From Brevibacterium yomogidense (GTDB lineage: Bacteria > Actinomycetota > Actinomycetes > Actinomycetales > Brevibacteriaceae), in contig NZ_JABASY010000003.1 of the NCBI RefSeq assembly GCF_016107685.1, positions 248,001 through 312,000 of the forward strand: a stretch of DNA of 64,000 nucleotides. The letters are read 5' to 3'. This document shows positions 15,857-24,940 of this stretch, one piece after another. The position numbers were made by a program, and so were the translations under genes. Positions within the stretch are counted from its first letter, which is position 1; each line of letters begins with the position of its first letter. The notes beneath the pieces were generated by a model. The model did not search any database. It had not been told where the DNA came from and worked only from the letters and a program-made list of their open reading frames with translations.

Positions 15857-16459
15857 ATGACCATTCATCCCATCGTCGTCTACGGAGAGCCCGTCCTGCA
15901 CCGCGTCGCGGACAAGGTGACGGAGTTCGACGACGAGCTGCGCACGCTCGTCGCGGACATGTTCGAAACCCTCAAGGTGTCCAACGGTGTGGGGCTCGCG
16001 GCCCCGCAGATCGGTGTCGGCAAGCAGATCTTCGTCTACGACGCGGACGACGACTTCGCGCAGGTGCGCAGGCGCGGCGTCTTCATCAACCCGGTGCTCG
16101 TCGGATCGAAGGTGCCGGACCACAGGCCGCATCCGGACGAGGATTCCGAAGGGTGCCTCTCCGTCCCGGGTCTGGATTTCCCGCTCAACCGCAGCGCGAA
16201 GGTCACGATCAACGGGGTCGACGAGAACGGGCAGACCGTCTCCCTGAACGTCGAGGGCTGGTTCGCCCGCATCATGCAGCACGAGTACGACCACCTGCAG
16301 GGAACACTGTACGTCGACCGGCTGCAGGACAAGTGGAAGAAGCGCTGGAAGCGGGAGCAGAAGGCTGAAGGCTTCAACGTGCCCGGGAACTCATGGCTAC
16401 CCGGCACGGACCCGGATCCGTTCGGTCACGGCGACGAGGACGACGAGGGCGAGGAATGA
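15857..16459 (+). CDS. def: Peptide deformylase
   Basis: A 200-residue metalloprotease that removes the formyl group from the N-terminus of new proteins. All three family motifs are present: GVGLAAPQIG (44-53), EGCLS (98-102, metal-binding Cys100) and HEYDH (142-146). The C-terminus is extended by about 35 residues, ending in an acidic tail (HGDEDDEGEE). The start has the normal TIHPIVVYGEPVLH sequence. The stop codon overlaps the start of a small unknown gene. Confidence 0.97.
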   Translation: MTIHPIVVYGEPVLHRVADKVTEFDDELRTLVADMFETLKVSNGVGLAAPQIGVGKQIFVYDADDDFAQVRRRGVFINPVLVGSKVPDHRPHPDEDSEGCLSVPGLDFPLNRSAKVTINGVDENGQTVSLNVEGWFARIMQHEYDHLQGTLYVDRLQDKWKKRWKREQKAEGFNVPGNSWLPGTDPDPFGHGDEDDEGEE

Positions 16460-16683
16460 CGGCGGAGGCTGGGCGCGCATTCACAGTCGACGGTGAGACG
16501 TTCCTCGTGCGGGAGAAGGGTCGCGGCGAGTACCAGTTCGACTGGACGTCCGGCCCCAACCCCGACTACGGGTTCATGACCAGCATCTACCCCCACGGGC
16601 ACATGACGGACGAGCAGATCGTCGCGAGCATCCACGATTTCCTCGCGGAGATCGATCCGAAGACCGGGTACCTTGCCGACTGA
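16456..16683 (+). CDS. Small hypothetical protein coupled to deformylase
   Basis: A 75-residue protein with a beta-rich N-terminal half (AFTVDGETFLVREKGRGEY, then FDWTSGPNPDYGF) and an amphipathic helical end (TDEQIVASIHDFLAEIDPKTG). The ATG overlaps the deformylase stop in an ATGA arrangement, which strongly supports translation. I do not recognise a characterised family. Its constant coupling to def, if it holds in relatives, would suggest a role near translation or protein maturation. Confidence 0.7.
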   Translation: MTAEAGRAFTVDGETFLVREKGRGEYQFDWTSGPNPDYGFMTSIYPHGHMTDEQIVASIHDFLAEIDPKTGYLAD

Positions 16684-16719
16684 TCCGGATTGTGGCGTGC
16701 GCGTCGTTCCGACGTGACA

Positions 16720-18498
16720 TCAGCGCGTGCCGCGGAGCCTATCGGTCTCGTCCTCATCCACGCGATACATGCGTTCTGTCCGGACAAGAGCGTCCGCCGG
16801 ACCGCTGTATTCAACGGCTACGCCGTAATCGTCTCGTGCGCTCTCGAGAGTGATATAGCCGTCTATCACGTCGTCGAGTACACGGTCGACTGGCCGCTCC
16901 CAGGGGTTGCCATACCCTCCGCCGCCGGGGAAGCGCAAGATGACCTCGTCGTCGTCTCCCAAGAACACCTGCGATTTCCTCGGGAGCGGTTCTCCTGTCG
17001 AAGCTCGCTCGAACGAGCCACGACGACCGGGAGCACCGCCGGCTGCACCAGGAGCGGGGAACTTCACACGGTCCACATTGGCGTTCACGGACCACGTGCC
17101 CTTTCCTCGCCTCCGTACCCGCAGCACCTGACTCACTCCCCCGCGGTGAGTCCCTGGTCCCGCCGAATCAGGCAGCAGTTCCCGCGCCGTCTGAACGATC
17201 GGAGTGTGAGCTTCGAGCACTTCCGTGGGCGCTGCCCTCACTCCCGTCGGGAACCCGGTGGTCGTGAGCCCATCCTTGCGAGGCCGCCCACCACTACCGC
17301 CCGCACCGAACGAGGTAAGGGTGAAGTACGACCGTTCCCGGTCCTCGTCGACCACGCCTCGCCATACGGTCATCCACAGAGCATCCGCACTCGCGGCCGG
17401 GAGGCCACCGGGCACAGCGGGCCGGAGAGCCTGAAAAATGAGGCTCGGCAGAAAATGCCCCACGAGGTGTCGCGACGCAACGGGAGCAGGCTCCTGGCAA
17501 TTCAGGATCGAACCTTCGGGGGCCCGTGTTCTCACGGGGCGGAAAGCGCCCTCATTGTGAGGGACGTCCGGCGAGAGTGCGGCCTTGATCGCGAACGACG
17601 TGTACGCGCGGGTGTAGTTGATGACGACGTTGATCCCATGCTTCGACTGTGGCGACGACCCTGCGTAGTCGACGACGATCTCGTCGTTCTCGACCGTCAC
17701 CGTCACCGCGAGAAGCAGAGAATCCTCGCCGAACCCGTCGACCTCCATCGATGCGGAGTACCGCCCGTCGACGAGCTCCGTGATCCGACTCCGAAGCGCC
17801 GCCTCCGACCTGTCCATGATCGCTGACGCGATCGAATCGATCTCGTCGAGGCCGTGTTCATCCATGAGGGCGAAGAGACTGCGCGCGCCCACGCGATTCG
17901 ACGCGACCTGAGCATAGATGTCCCCCATCGTCTCGTCCGGCGTCCGGACGTTCGCCCTGATCACCTCTTCGAGCGTCGTGTCAGGCCCCGCTGCTGTGCG
18001 CAGCTTCATGATGGGCAGGCGGAGGCCTTCTTCGTAGACTTCACGCGCCTCCGCGGAGAGAATCTTGCCGCCGATGTCAGGCGAATGGCAGCAGCTTGCG
18101 AACCAGGCGACGAGCCTGCCCTCCCGGAAGAACGGGGTGGCGACCGTGATGTCGTTGATCTGACCGGCCGTCATCCACGGATCGTTCGTGATGAGGACGT
18201 CACCGTCGGCCAGTTGTCCGTGCGGAAACCTCGCGACGATGTGCTCCATGCCGGTCGCCATCGCGTTGATGTGGCCCGGCGTTCCCGACGCCGACTGCCC
18301 GATCATTCGTCCTCGTGAGTCGAAGACGGCACATGCCAAGTCGTAGGACTCACGAACGACCGGGCTGAAAGCCGTGTTGATCAGCGCGGTCTGCTGCTCG
18401 TCAAGAATGGAATGAAGCCGATTGGTCACGAGACCGACGATGACGGGGTCGATGTTCGCAGCAGCGAGTCCAGGTGCAGGGGTTGCGATCATTTCCAT
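16720..18498 (-). CDS. Hydantoinase B/oxoprolinase family protein
   Basis: A 592-residue HyuB-type subunit of an ATP-dependent hydantoinase or 5-oxoprolinase-like amidohydrolase. Conserved parts are the N-terminal DPVIVGLVTNRLHSILDEQQ, RGRMIGQSASGTPGHINAMA, LITNDPWMTAGQINDI and the C-terminal GGGGYGNPWERPVDRVLDDV. It works as a complex with the HyuA subunit encoded just upstream; its start lies inside the last codons of that gene. The second ATG (18492) is a better distance from the AAGGTGG site than the first. The substrate could be a hydantoin, 5-oxoproline or another cyclic amide. Confidence 0.93.
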   Translation of the reverse strand: MEMIATPAPGLAAANIDPVIVGLVTNRLHSILDEQQTALINTAFSPVVRESYDLACAVFDSRGRMIGQSASGTPGHINAMATGMEHIVARFPHGQLADGDVLITNDPWMTAGQINDITVATPFFREGRLVAWFASCCHSPDIGGKILSAEAREVYEEGLRLPIMKLRTAAGPDTTLEEVIRANVRTPDETMGDIYAQVASNRVGARSLFALMDEHGLDEIDSIASAIMDRSEAALRSRITELVDGRYSASMEVDGFGEDSLLLAVTVTVENDEIVVDYAGSSPQSKHGINVVINYTRAYTSFAIKAALSPDVPHNEGAFRPVRTRAPEGSILNCQEPAPVASRHLVGHFLPSLIFQALRPAVPGGLPAASADALWMTVWRGVVDEDRERSYFTLTSFGAGGSGGRPRKDGLTTTGFPTGVRAAPTEVLEAHTPIVQTARELLPDSAGPGTHRGGVSQVLRVRRRGKGTWSVNANVDRVKFPAPGAAGGAPGRRGSFERASTGEPLPRKSQVFLGDDDEVILRFPGGGGYGNPWERPVDRVLDDVIDGYITLESARDDYGVAVEYSGPADALVRTERMYRVDEDETDRLRGTR

Positions 18499-20600
18499 CC
18501 ACCTTCGTGAGACGTGAGCGCGACGCGAATCGCCTGATTGGGCAACACTGTTGCGTGCCCCTCCGGTGGCACCACCAACGTGGACTCAGGCTCTTCCACG
18601 ATTGCAGGACCGGGAATCTCCTGCCCCGAGTGCAGGTGGTGTCGGTCGTAGACGTCCACGTCCTGGAATCCGTGCTCAGGGCCGAAATACGCGCGGCGTG
18701 TGCCTTTCACCGCGGTCCGTTCAGCGTGATGCGAGGCGAAATGCAGTGCTTGCGACGGCTCTGGCCCCGAGGCCTTCACACGCCACGTCAGCACTTCGAC
18801 CGGCACACGCTCTGGAGCGACGGGACCAAACCGCTGCCGGTACGCCTCGTGGAACCGGTCATTGAGCGCTTGATCCCACCGTATGTCTGCGTGAGGAGTC
18901 GGTGCCATGACTTCGACCTCCGTCCCCTGCCCTTCGAACCGCATCTCGACAGTGCGGACGTACGTGATGTTCGCGTGCGATACACCGGAGGCAGACAGCA
19001 GCGTCGCCGCTTCCTCTTCCAGTGATTCGTAGATCCCCGCAGCAACGGACGCGAGGCCCTCGTCAACACTGGAGAAGTGCGATCGGACCACATCAATCGC
19101 TGGGGGTGCAGACAGGAACCCCAGTGTGCTGAGAACACCCGCGGCCGGGGGCACTGTGAGCGAGGGGCTGCCCAAGGCCTGCGCCACTCCCGGGCCATGG
19201 AGGGGACCGTTCCCACCGGAGACGAAGAGTGGCAGACGGTCGACATCGCATCCGCGCTCGATTGCATGCACCCTGGCGGCATCAGCCATGTTCGCGTTAA
19301 CCGTTGCGTGGATGCCCCACGCCGCATCTGTGACACTGATGCCAAGAGGCTCAGCGATCTGCGTCCGAATCGCGTCGTGAGCGGCGTCGAGGTCCAGCTC
19401 CATCCGTCCGCCCAAGAAGCTGCCGGCGTCCAGCAGACCGAGGACGAGGTCTGCATCCGTCACTGTGACAGGTACGCCGCCCTTCCCGTAGCAGACCGGC
19501 CCCGGTTCGGACCCGGACGACTCCGGGCCCACTGCGATGAGGCCCAACGAGTTGATTCGCGCGTTCGACCCTCCTCCGGCACCGATCTCGATCATGTCGA
19601 TGACAGGGGCGCGCACGGGCAGCCCTGAGCCCGCTCTGAGCTTGTACACCCGGCTCACCTCGAATGTGTGAGTGAGGAGTGGTTCTGCCCCTTCGATCAT
19701 GCAGAGCTTGGCCGTCGTACCGCCCATATCGAATGCGAGAAGGTCAGGTTCCCCGATCGAGCGCCCCACGGCCACTGCTCCCAGTGCCCCCCCGGCAGGC
19801 CCCGACTCGAGCATGCGGATGGGGAAGCGCTGCGCCACTTCGATCGCGGTCACACCGCCATTCGACAACATGATCATGGGGGCATCTCGCACCCCCAATG
19901 CGTGGAGCCCGCTCCGCAGCTCGGCGAGATACTCTTCGACAATGCGTTGAACGTAGACATTCGCGATGGTCGTGCTGAACCGTTCGTACTCACGCACCTC
20001 TGGATTGACGTCGCTGGAGAGAGCGACGCGGAGACCGGGCGCGACCTGCCTCATCACGTCGCGAGCTCGCTGTTCATGCTCAGGATTCACGTGGCTGTGG
20101 AGGAAGCACACAGCAACTGCTTCGACGCCCTCCGCTGCGAGCTCAGCGGCGACGGTCGCTACTCTCTCCTCATCGAGCGGCTCTGCCACCTCACCCGTCG
20201 CGAGGATCCGTTCCGGCACTCCGATCCTCAACCGGCGGGGAACGAGCGGTACAGGCATTTCTATGTCGAGGTCGTAGAGGTCGTACCGATGTTCACGGCC
20301 CATCTCCACAACGTCGCGGAAGCCCTCTGTCGTCATCAACGCCGTCCTCGCGCCTCGACGTTCAATGAGTGCGTTCGTCACGAGAGTCGTCCCGTGGACC
20401 AGCGTGCCGATATGTGCGGCGTCGATGTCGTGGGACTGCAGCAGTTCCATCAGCGCTTCGAGCACACCCTGTGCAGGTGACCCATGTGTCGTGAGCGCCT
20501 TACCGACCGCGACGATTCCGTCATCGTCCAGCACCGAGAGATCGGTGAATGTGCCGCCGATGTCGATCCCGACGCGCATGGTCTTCACCACTGATGTCAT
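18489..20600 (-). CDS. Hydantoinase A/oxoprolinase family protein
   Basis: A 703-residue HyuA-type subunit carrying the ATP-binding actin-like fold: GIDIGGTFTDLSVLDDDG at the N-terminus (phosphate loop 1) and LAFDMGGTTAKLCMIEGAEP (phosphate loop 2). It ring-opens cyclic amides at the cost of ATP together with HyuB. The frame is open far upstream, but homology begins at MRVGIDIGG; ATG codons at 20600 and 20579 both fit, and a GAGGGG site favours the former. First gene of a two-gene operon, divergent from a GntR regulator whose likely operator lies in this gene's promoter spacer. Confidence 0.92.
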   Translation of the reverse strand: MTSVVKTMRVGIDIGGTFTDLSVLDDDGIVAVGKALTTHGSPAQGVLEALMELLQSHDIDAAHIGTLVHGTTLVTNALIERRGARTALMTTEGFRDVVEMGREHRYDLYDLDIEMPVPLVPRRLRIGVPERILATGEVAEPLDEERVATVAAELAAEGVEAVAVCFLHSHVNPEHEQRARDVMRQVAPGLRVALSSDVNPEVREYERFSTTIANVYVQRIVEEYLAELRSGLHALGVRDAPMIMLSNGGVTAIEVAQRFPIRMLESGPAGGALGAVAVGRSIGEPDLLAFDMGGTTAKLCMIEGAEPLLTHTFEVSRVYKLRAGSGLPVRAPVIDMIEIGAGGGSNARINSLGLIAVGPESSGSEPGPVCYGKGGVPVTVTDADLVLGLLDAGSFLGGRMELDLDAAHDAIRTQIAEPLGISVTDAAWGIHATVNANMADAARVHAIERGCDVDRLPLFVSGGNGPLHGPGVAQALGSPSLTVPPAAGVLSTLGFLSAPPAIDVVRSHFSSVDEGLASVAAGIYESLEEEAATLLSASGVSHANITYVRTVEMRFEGQGTEVEVMAPTPHADIRWDQALNDRFHEAYRQRFGPVAPERVPVEVLTWRVKASGPEPSQALHFASHHAERTAVKGTRRAYFGPEHGFQDVDVYDRHHLHSGQEIPGPAIVEEPESTLVVPPEGHATVLPNQAIRVALTSHEGGWK

Positions 20601-20657
20601 AACCCCTCGATTCGTCAGGTGTGGAAACCCGCGTGCGTATCTTCGACCATCCTGCAA

Positions 20658-20672
20658 GATCGTCCGACGATC
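20658..20672. promoter_or_regulatory. Palindromic GntR operator in hyuA promoter
   Basis: GATCGTCCGACGATC is a perfect 15-base palindrome of the form typical of FadR-type GntR sites (TCGTCnGACGA). On the minus strand it fills the spacer between a -35-like TTGCGG (20677-20672) and a -10-like CAGGAT (20654-20649), so binding would block hyuA transcription. Its 12-base core recurs at 21422-21433 before the transporter gene. Confidence 0.75.
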
Positions 20673-20724
20673 CGCAAGCGCCCTGTGTGCAACAGCACAG
20701 TCGTCGTGCGATAGCCTGAGGCCC

Positions 20725-21393
20725 GTGACCACCCGAACGCTCACCGATCCGCTACCGGCCGTGGCCAGCGCCGCCGCACGCGTCGCGGACGAGGTCCGCA
20801 CCCTCATCGTCGACGGCGAGCTGCAACCAGGAGCAAAGCTCGCAGAGGAAAGGATGCGGTCTCAGCTGGACGTCTCGCGGAGCACCCTGCGAGAGGGCTT
20901 CCAGCTCCTCGTCCGCGAACGACTCGTCGTCCACGTCCTCAGCACCGGATTCTTCGTCCGTCGCCTGGGCCGCGACGACATCGCCGATCTTATGACGACG
21001 CGCGAGATCATCGAATGCGGCGCCCTCACCAGCGTGAACACTGTCCCAGCGCAAGGACTGGCTCGCATCCGCGCAGCAGTGGCCGAAGGAAAGGCAGCCG
21101 CAGAGCGCGATCACTGGCAGACGGTCGCGGCAGCAAGCATCGAGTTCCACCGCGGTCTCGTCGCCCTCGCCGGCTCGCAGCGCCTCTCCATGCTGATCGA
21201 GCAAACGCTGGCAGAGTTCCGTCTCGCCTATTGCTACATGGAAGACCCTCTCGCCTTCCATGTCACGTATCTGCACAAGCACGACACGGTCGTGAGCCTC
21301 CTGCAGGAAGGTGCGGCGCCTGCCGCAGCCGAGTACCTGCGCACGTATCTGGCCAACTCTCGCAGCGACCTCCTCCTCCGCGTCCCGGAATAG
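20725..21393 (+). CDS. GntR/FadR-family transcriptional regulator
   Basis: A 222-residue regulator: N-terminal winged helix-turn-helix (ASAAARVADEVRTLIVDGEL, LAEERMRSQLDVSRSTLREG, LVVHVLSTGFFVRRL) and a C-terminal helical FCD ligand-binding domain with IEFHRGLVALAGSQRLSML and a late HDTVVSLLQEG. The GTG at 20725 follows a -10-like TAGCCT by seven bases, suggesting a leaderless mRNA. It sits between the hyu genes and the transporter and should bind the TCGTCCGACGAT palindromes found upstream of both, acting as a substrate-relieved repressor. Confidence 0.92.
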   Translation: MTTRTLTDPLPAVASAAARVADEVRTLIVDGELQPGAKLAEERMRSQLDVSRSTLREGFQLLVRERLVVHVLSTGFFVRRLGRDDIADLMTTREIIECGALTSVNTVPAQGLARIRAAVAEGKAAAERDHWQTVAAASIEFHRGLVALAGSQRLSMLIEQTLAEFRLAYCYMEDPLAFHVTYLHKHDTVVSLLQEGAAPAAAEYLRTYLANSRSDLLLRVPE

Positions 21394-21415
21394 CAGCAGG
21401 GGCCCCCGCAACCCC

Positions 21416-21444
21416 TTGCTTTCGTCCGACGATATGCCTAGTGT
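21416..21444 (+). promoter_or_regulatory. Transporter promoter with second GntR operator
   Basis: A -35-like TTGCTT (21416-21421) and -10-like TAGTGT (21439-21444) are 17 bases apart. The spacer contains TCGTCCGACGAT (21422-21433), identical over 12 bases to the operator in the hyuA promoter. The placement again predicts repression by the adjacent GntR protein. Confidence 0.7.
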
Positions 21445-21524
21445 GCTGTGGAGCCGATCACATTCACGGTCGACGATTGCGAGGTTGCAGCTGTGCACAC
21501 CGACTCTCATGCAGATCAGGTCCA

Positions 21525-21533
21525 CCCCCCCCC
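21525..21533 (+). repeat. Homopolymer of nine C at the start of the transporter gene
   Basis: Nine consecutive C bases interrupt the most natural reading frame of the MHS transporter. With ten Cs, a GTG at 21493 would read VHTDSHADQVHPPPTPALVR straight into the transporter. It could be a sequencing error or a slippage (phase-variation) site. Confidence 0.8.
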
Positions 21534-21560
21534 ACACCCGCGCTTGTCCGGCGAGCGACA

Positions 21561-22805
21561 GTGGGAGCATCCATCGGAAGCGTCGTCGAGTGGTTCGATG
21601 TCGCCCTGTACGGCTACCTCGCAGTGATCATCGGAGAGGTGTTCTTCCATTCGGAGGACCCAACCTCGGCACTCCTCAGTTCCTTCGCCGTCTTTGCCTC
21701 GGCGTTCCTCGTACGTCCACTCGGCGGGATCTTCTTCGGTGCAGTGGGAGACAAGATAGGCCGCAAGAACACGCTTGCGGCCGTCATCCTCACCGCTTCG
21801 ATCGCCACGTTCGGAATCGGCCTGCTGCCCGGCTTCGACACCATCGGCGTCGCAGCACCGATCCTGCTCGTCCTCTTTCGACTGGTCCAGGGGTTCTCCG
21901 CCGGAGGTGAGATGGGTGGTGCATCCGCTTTCGTCGCCGAATATGCGCCGAAGGAACGGCGCGGTTTCTACGTGAGCTTCGTCGAGATGGGATGCATCTT
22001 GGGCTTCCTTCTCGGCGCAAGCACGGTGCTGGTGATGAACCTCATCCTCAGCGAGGCTCAAATGCATGACTGGGGGTGGCGCATACCGTTCCTCGTCGCC
22101 GCTCCGCTGGGGATCGTCGGCCTGTACATCCGGTCACGGCTTGAGGAGACGCCTGAGTTTGTCGCACTCCAGCGAGCTGGGCAGGTGAAGAAGAACCCAC
22201 TCAAGGAGACGATCATCCACCACTGGCGGGCCGTTCTGGTCGTGGGCGGATTCGCTCTTTTCCAGAACGTCGCGATCTATGTCGTACTCACCTATGTGCC
22301 CACCCACCTCTCGGTGAACGCAGGATTCAGCGCCCTCACCGGCTCCCTGTCCGCCGTAATCATGATGCTCGTCCTCTGTGCCATGATTCCGCTGACCGGT
22401 TGGCTGTCAGATCACATCGGTCGCCGCAAAGTCCTACTGGCATCGTGCGTCTCATCCGTGGTCCTCGCTGTGCCTTTGTTCCTTGCTATGGAGGTCGGCA
22501 ACGTTGCCATCGCGATCGCCAGCCACATCATCCTGGGGGTCTCGCTGAGCTTCTTCTTGGGGCCCGTCCTCGCAGCCGCAAACGAACTGTTCACGACGGA
22601 CGTTCGCTATGGAGGTTTCTCGCTCGGCTACAACTTGTCGGTGTCCCTGTTCGGTGGAACCGCGCCCTTTGTCGTCACGCTCATGATCGTTCAGACAGGC
22701 TTCACTGCCTCACCTGGGATCTATATCGCGATCGCGGCGATTATCACCGGAACCGTAGTGTACCGGGTGAAGGAGAGCGCCCCTCAGGTCGTCGAACGCC
22801 CGTGA
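21561..22805 (+). CDS. MHS-family MFS transporter (5' end uncertain: poly-C frameshift)
   Basis: A 12-helix major-facilitator transporter of the metabolite:H+ symporter group (shikimate/proline-betaine/citrate type). Marks are SIGSVVEWFDVALYGYLA, RPLGGIFFGAVGDKIGRKNTL (the loop 2-3 motif), GFSAGGEMGGAS and the second-half motif GWLSDHIGRRKVLL. In the sequence as given, the first in-frame start that does not run through the upstream gene is a GTG at 21561, right at helix 1. The more natural start is the GTG at 21493, which is out of frame because of a nine-C run. It probably imports the cyclic-amide substrate of the neighbouring hyu enzymes, under the same GntR regulator. Confidence 0.8.
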   Translation: MGASIGSVVEWFDVALYGYLAVIIGEVFFHSEDPTSALLSSFAVFASAFLVRPLGGIFFGAVGDKIGRKNTLAAVILTASIATFGIGLLPGFDTIGVAAPILLVLFRLVQGFSAGGEMGGASAFVAEYAPKERRGFYVSFVEMGCILGFLLGASTVLVMNLILSEAQMHDWGWRIPFLVAAPLGIVGLYIRSRLEETPEFVALQRAGQVKKNPLKETIIHHWRAVLVVGGFALFQNVAIYVVLTYVPTHLSVNAGFSALTGSLSAVIMMLVLCAMIPLTGWLSDHIGRRKVLLASCVSSVVLAVPLFLAMEVGNVAIAIASHIILGVSLSFFLGPVLAAANELFTTDVRYGGFSLGYNLSVSLFGGTAPFVVTLMIVQTGFTASPGIYIAIAAIITGTVVYRVKESAPQVVERP

Positions 22806-22978
22806 CTCACAGCCGACAAAGCAAAGCTCGATGGGCTCTTCCAAACACATCCAGGCGAACAGAAGGCCTGCCACCAGCACCTTTCGCTGTTAGGCTCATG
22901 AGTTCCGAGCCACTCGCTGACGACTGGGAGTGCAGTTCAGGCTCCCGGTTTCGGCCCTGACCGCGGAAGGTGCGGCAC

Positions 22979-24787
22979 ATGTTGAACCGCCTCCATGACG
23001 GACTGCGTCTGAGGACCACACCAGCGGTGTTCTTCGGCGCTGCAGGGATCATCATCCTGTTCGTCCTTGCCACGATCGTCTTCACCGAACCCCTGTCCAA
23101 AGCAACAGGCGTTGCCTCGCACTGGCTCATGGTGAACCTGGGATGGTTCTACATCCTGGGTGTCACCAGCTTCCTCATCTTCCTCATCTACATTGCCGCG
23201 AGCCGGTTCGGCCGCGTCAAGCTGGGTCCGGACGATGAGGGGCCCGAGCATTCGAATGCCGCCTGGTTCGCCATGCTCTTCGCCGCCGGCATCGGTTCCA
23301 TCCTCATGTTCTGGGGTGTCGCTGAGCCTGTCAGCCATTTCGGTGCGCCACCCCGTGAAGGCGCGCTGGGGATCGCACCGGAATCCACCGCCGCCGCCGT
23401 GGACGCCCTCAACTTCTCCCTCTACCACTTCACCTTCCACACGTGGGCGATCTTCACGCTTCCGTCGCTGGGCTTCGCGTACTTCATCCACAAGCGGAAC
23501 CTGCCGCCACGCGTGTCCTCGATCTTCCAGCCCATCCTGGGCAAGCGGATCCACGGGCCCATCGGCAAGTTCATCGACGTGGTCGCCATCATCGGCACCG
23601 TGTTCGGCGTGGCCGTCTCCATCGGCCTGGGAACGCTGCAGATCAACGGTGGCCTCGAGCAGCTGTTCGGGGTGCCGCAGAACGCCGGCTGGCAGCTCAT
23701 CATCATCGGCATCGTCACGGGCATCGCGATGATCTCCGTGGGGCTCGGTCTGGAGAAGGGCATCAAGGTCCTCTCCAACATCAACATCGTCGGAGCGGTC
23801 GCGCTGCTGCTGTTCGTGCTGGTCGCCGGCGGGTCCACCCTCTTCATGCTCAAGGGGACGTTCGAGTCGTTCGGATCCTACGTGTGGAACCTCGCGGACC
23901 TCGCCCTGTGGAACGACACGCTCGCGGACACCGGCTGGCAGAACACGTGGACCGTCTTCTACTGGGCGTGGACCATCACCTGGTCGCCGTTCGTGGGCAT
24001 CTTCATCGCCCGCATCTCCCGCGGACGCACGATCCGCCAGTTCGTGATCGGCGTCCTCGCAGTGCCGGCACTGTTCTCCGTCGTGTGGTTCGGCATCTTC
24101 GGCTACGCGTCGCTGAACATCGAGATGAACGGCGAGGGCGGGCTCGTCGAGCGGGTCGTGGTGGACGAGGACATCCCCGGTGCCCTCTTCGAGCTGCTCT
24201 CCCACTACCCGGCGGCCTGGATCGTGTCCGTCTTCGCGATCGCGATCGTCATCATCTTCTTCATCACGTCGTTGGATTCGGCGGCTCTCGTCATCGACAC
24301 GATGTCCAACGGGCATGAGGACTTCAACCCCCTGGGTCAGCGCCTCTTCTGGGCGCTGGCTGTCGGTCTCATCACCGCGACACTCCTGGTGTTCTCCGGG
24401 GAAGGTGGGCTGGAGGCCCTGCAGTCGATCAGTATCCTCATCGGGCTGCCGTTCTTCATCATCGCGTTCTTCCAGATGTATGCACTGCACCGAGCCCTGC
24501 GGGAGGACGCCGGCGAGATGCCGGCTGTCCGCACCCGCGAATGGCGCAAGGTGCTGCCGCCGGAGGAGACCATCCGCCGTATGCGAGCAGAAGACGACAA
24601 GTACGAGTACGAGGACCCGGTGAACACGGTCACCCGTCCGCAGCCCGCGACCGAGGTCCCCGTCATGCGCGGCCTCTACGAGGAGCCGCCCAGGGACGTG
24701 CGCCGACGCCCCAAGCGCAACGTCACTCTGGCGGGACGCACGGGAAGCCGCCGGATTCCCCATCCGTCGGAAGACGGGGACTCGTAA
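22979..24787 (+). CDS. BCCT-family transporter (glycine betaine/choline/carnitine type)
   Basis: A 602-residue secondary transporter with 12 predicted helices. Family marks: AAGIGSILMFWGVAEPVSHF (glycine-rich helix with the substrate path), VFYWAWTITWSPFVGIFIARISRGRTIRQF split over the Trp-rich central helix and its loop, and FFITSLDSAALVID. The cytoplasmic C-terminal tail of about 85 residues is charged, as in osmosensing members. ATG at 22979 follows GGAAGG by eight bases. It imports betaine-like compounds with Na+ or H+. The hyu transporter ends 170 bases upstream, but no operon link is evident. Confidence 0.92.
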   Translation: MLNRLHDGLRLRTTPAVFFGAAGIIILFVLATIVFTEPLSKATGVASHWLMVNLGWFYILGVTSFLIFLIYIAASRFGRVKLGPDDEGPEHSNAAWFAMLFAAGIGSILMFWGVAEPVSHFGAPPREGALGIAPESTAAAVDALNFSLYHFTFHTWAIFTLPSLGFAYFIHKRNLPPRVSSIFQPILGKRIHGPIGKFIDVVAIIGTVFGVAVSIGLGTLQINGGLEQLFGVPQNAGWQLIIIGIVTGIAMISVGLGLEKGIKVLSNINIVGAVALLLFVLVAGGSTLFMLKGTFESFGSYVWNLADLALWNDTLADTGWQNTWTVFYWAWTITWSPFVGIFIARISRGRTIRQFVIGVLAVPALFSVVWFGIFGYASLNIEMNGEGGLVERVVVDEDIPGALFELLSHYPAAWIVSVFAIAIVIIFFITSLDSAALVIDTMSNGHEDFNPLGQRLFWALAVGLITATLLVFSGEGGLEALQSISILIGLPFFIIAFFQMYALHRALREDAGEMPAVRTREWRKVLPPEETIRRMRAEDDKYEYEDPVNTVTRPQPATEVPVMRGLYEEPPRDVRRRPKRNVTLAGRTGSRRIPHPSEDGDS

Positions 24788-24828
24788 GGAACACCCACAG
24801 GGCCGAGCTTCCTTCCGAAGCCACCCGC

Positions 24829-24877
24829 AGAAGCGCCGAGGCGCCGACTGGATTCCAGCCGGCGCCTCGGCGCTTCT
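24829..24877. terminator. Very long bidirectional terminator hairpin
   Basis: Two 24-base arms (24829-24852 and 24854-24877) pair with a single mismatch and essentially no loop, between two convergent BCCT genes (stops 41 and 63 bases away). It is the strongest hairpin in the window and should stop both transcripts. Confidence 0.85.
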
Positions 24878-24940
24878 CTGCCCACCGTACTCCGCTTCGC
24901 ACGCCTCAGCCGGTGCGCGAAACGCGCTGCGGAGCCAGGA

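Noticed and set aside
22937-24763. A 608-codon antisense frame over the first BCCT gene
   Set aside because: Composition (Asp/His/Glu/Arg runs) is that of a mirror frame; the plus-strand product has all BCCT motifs.
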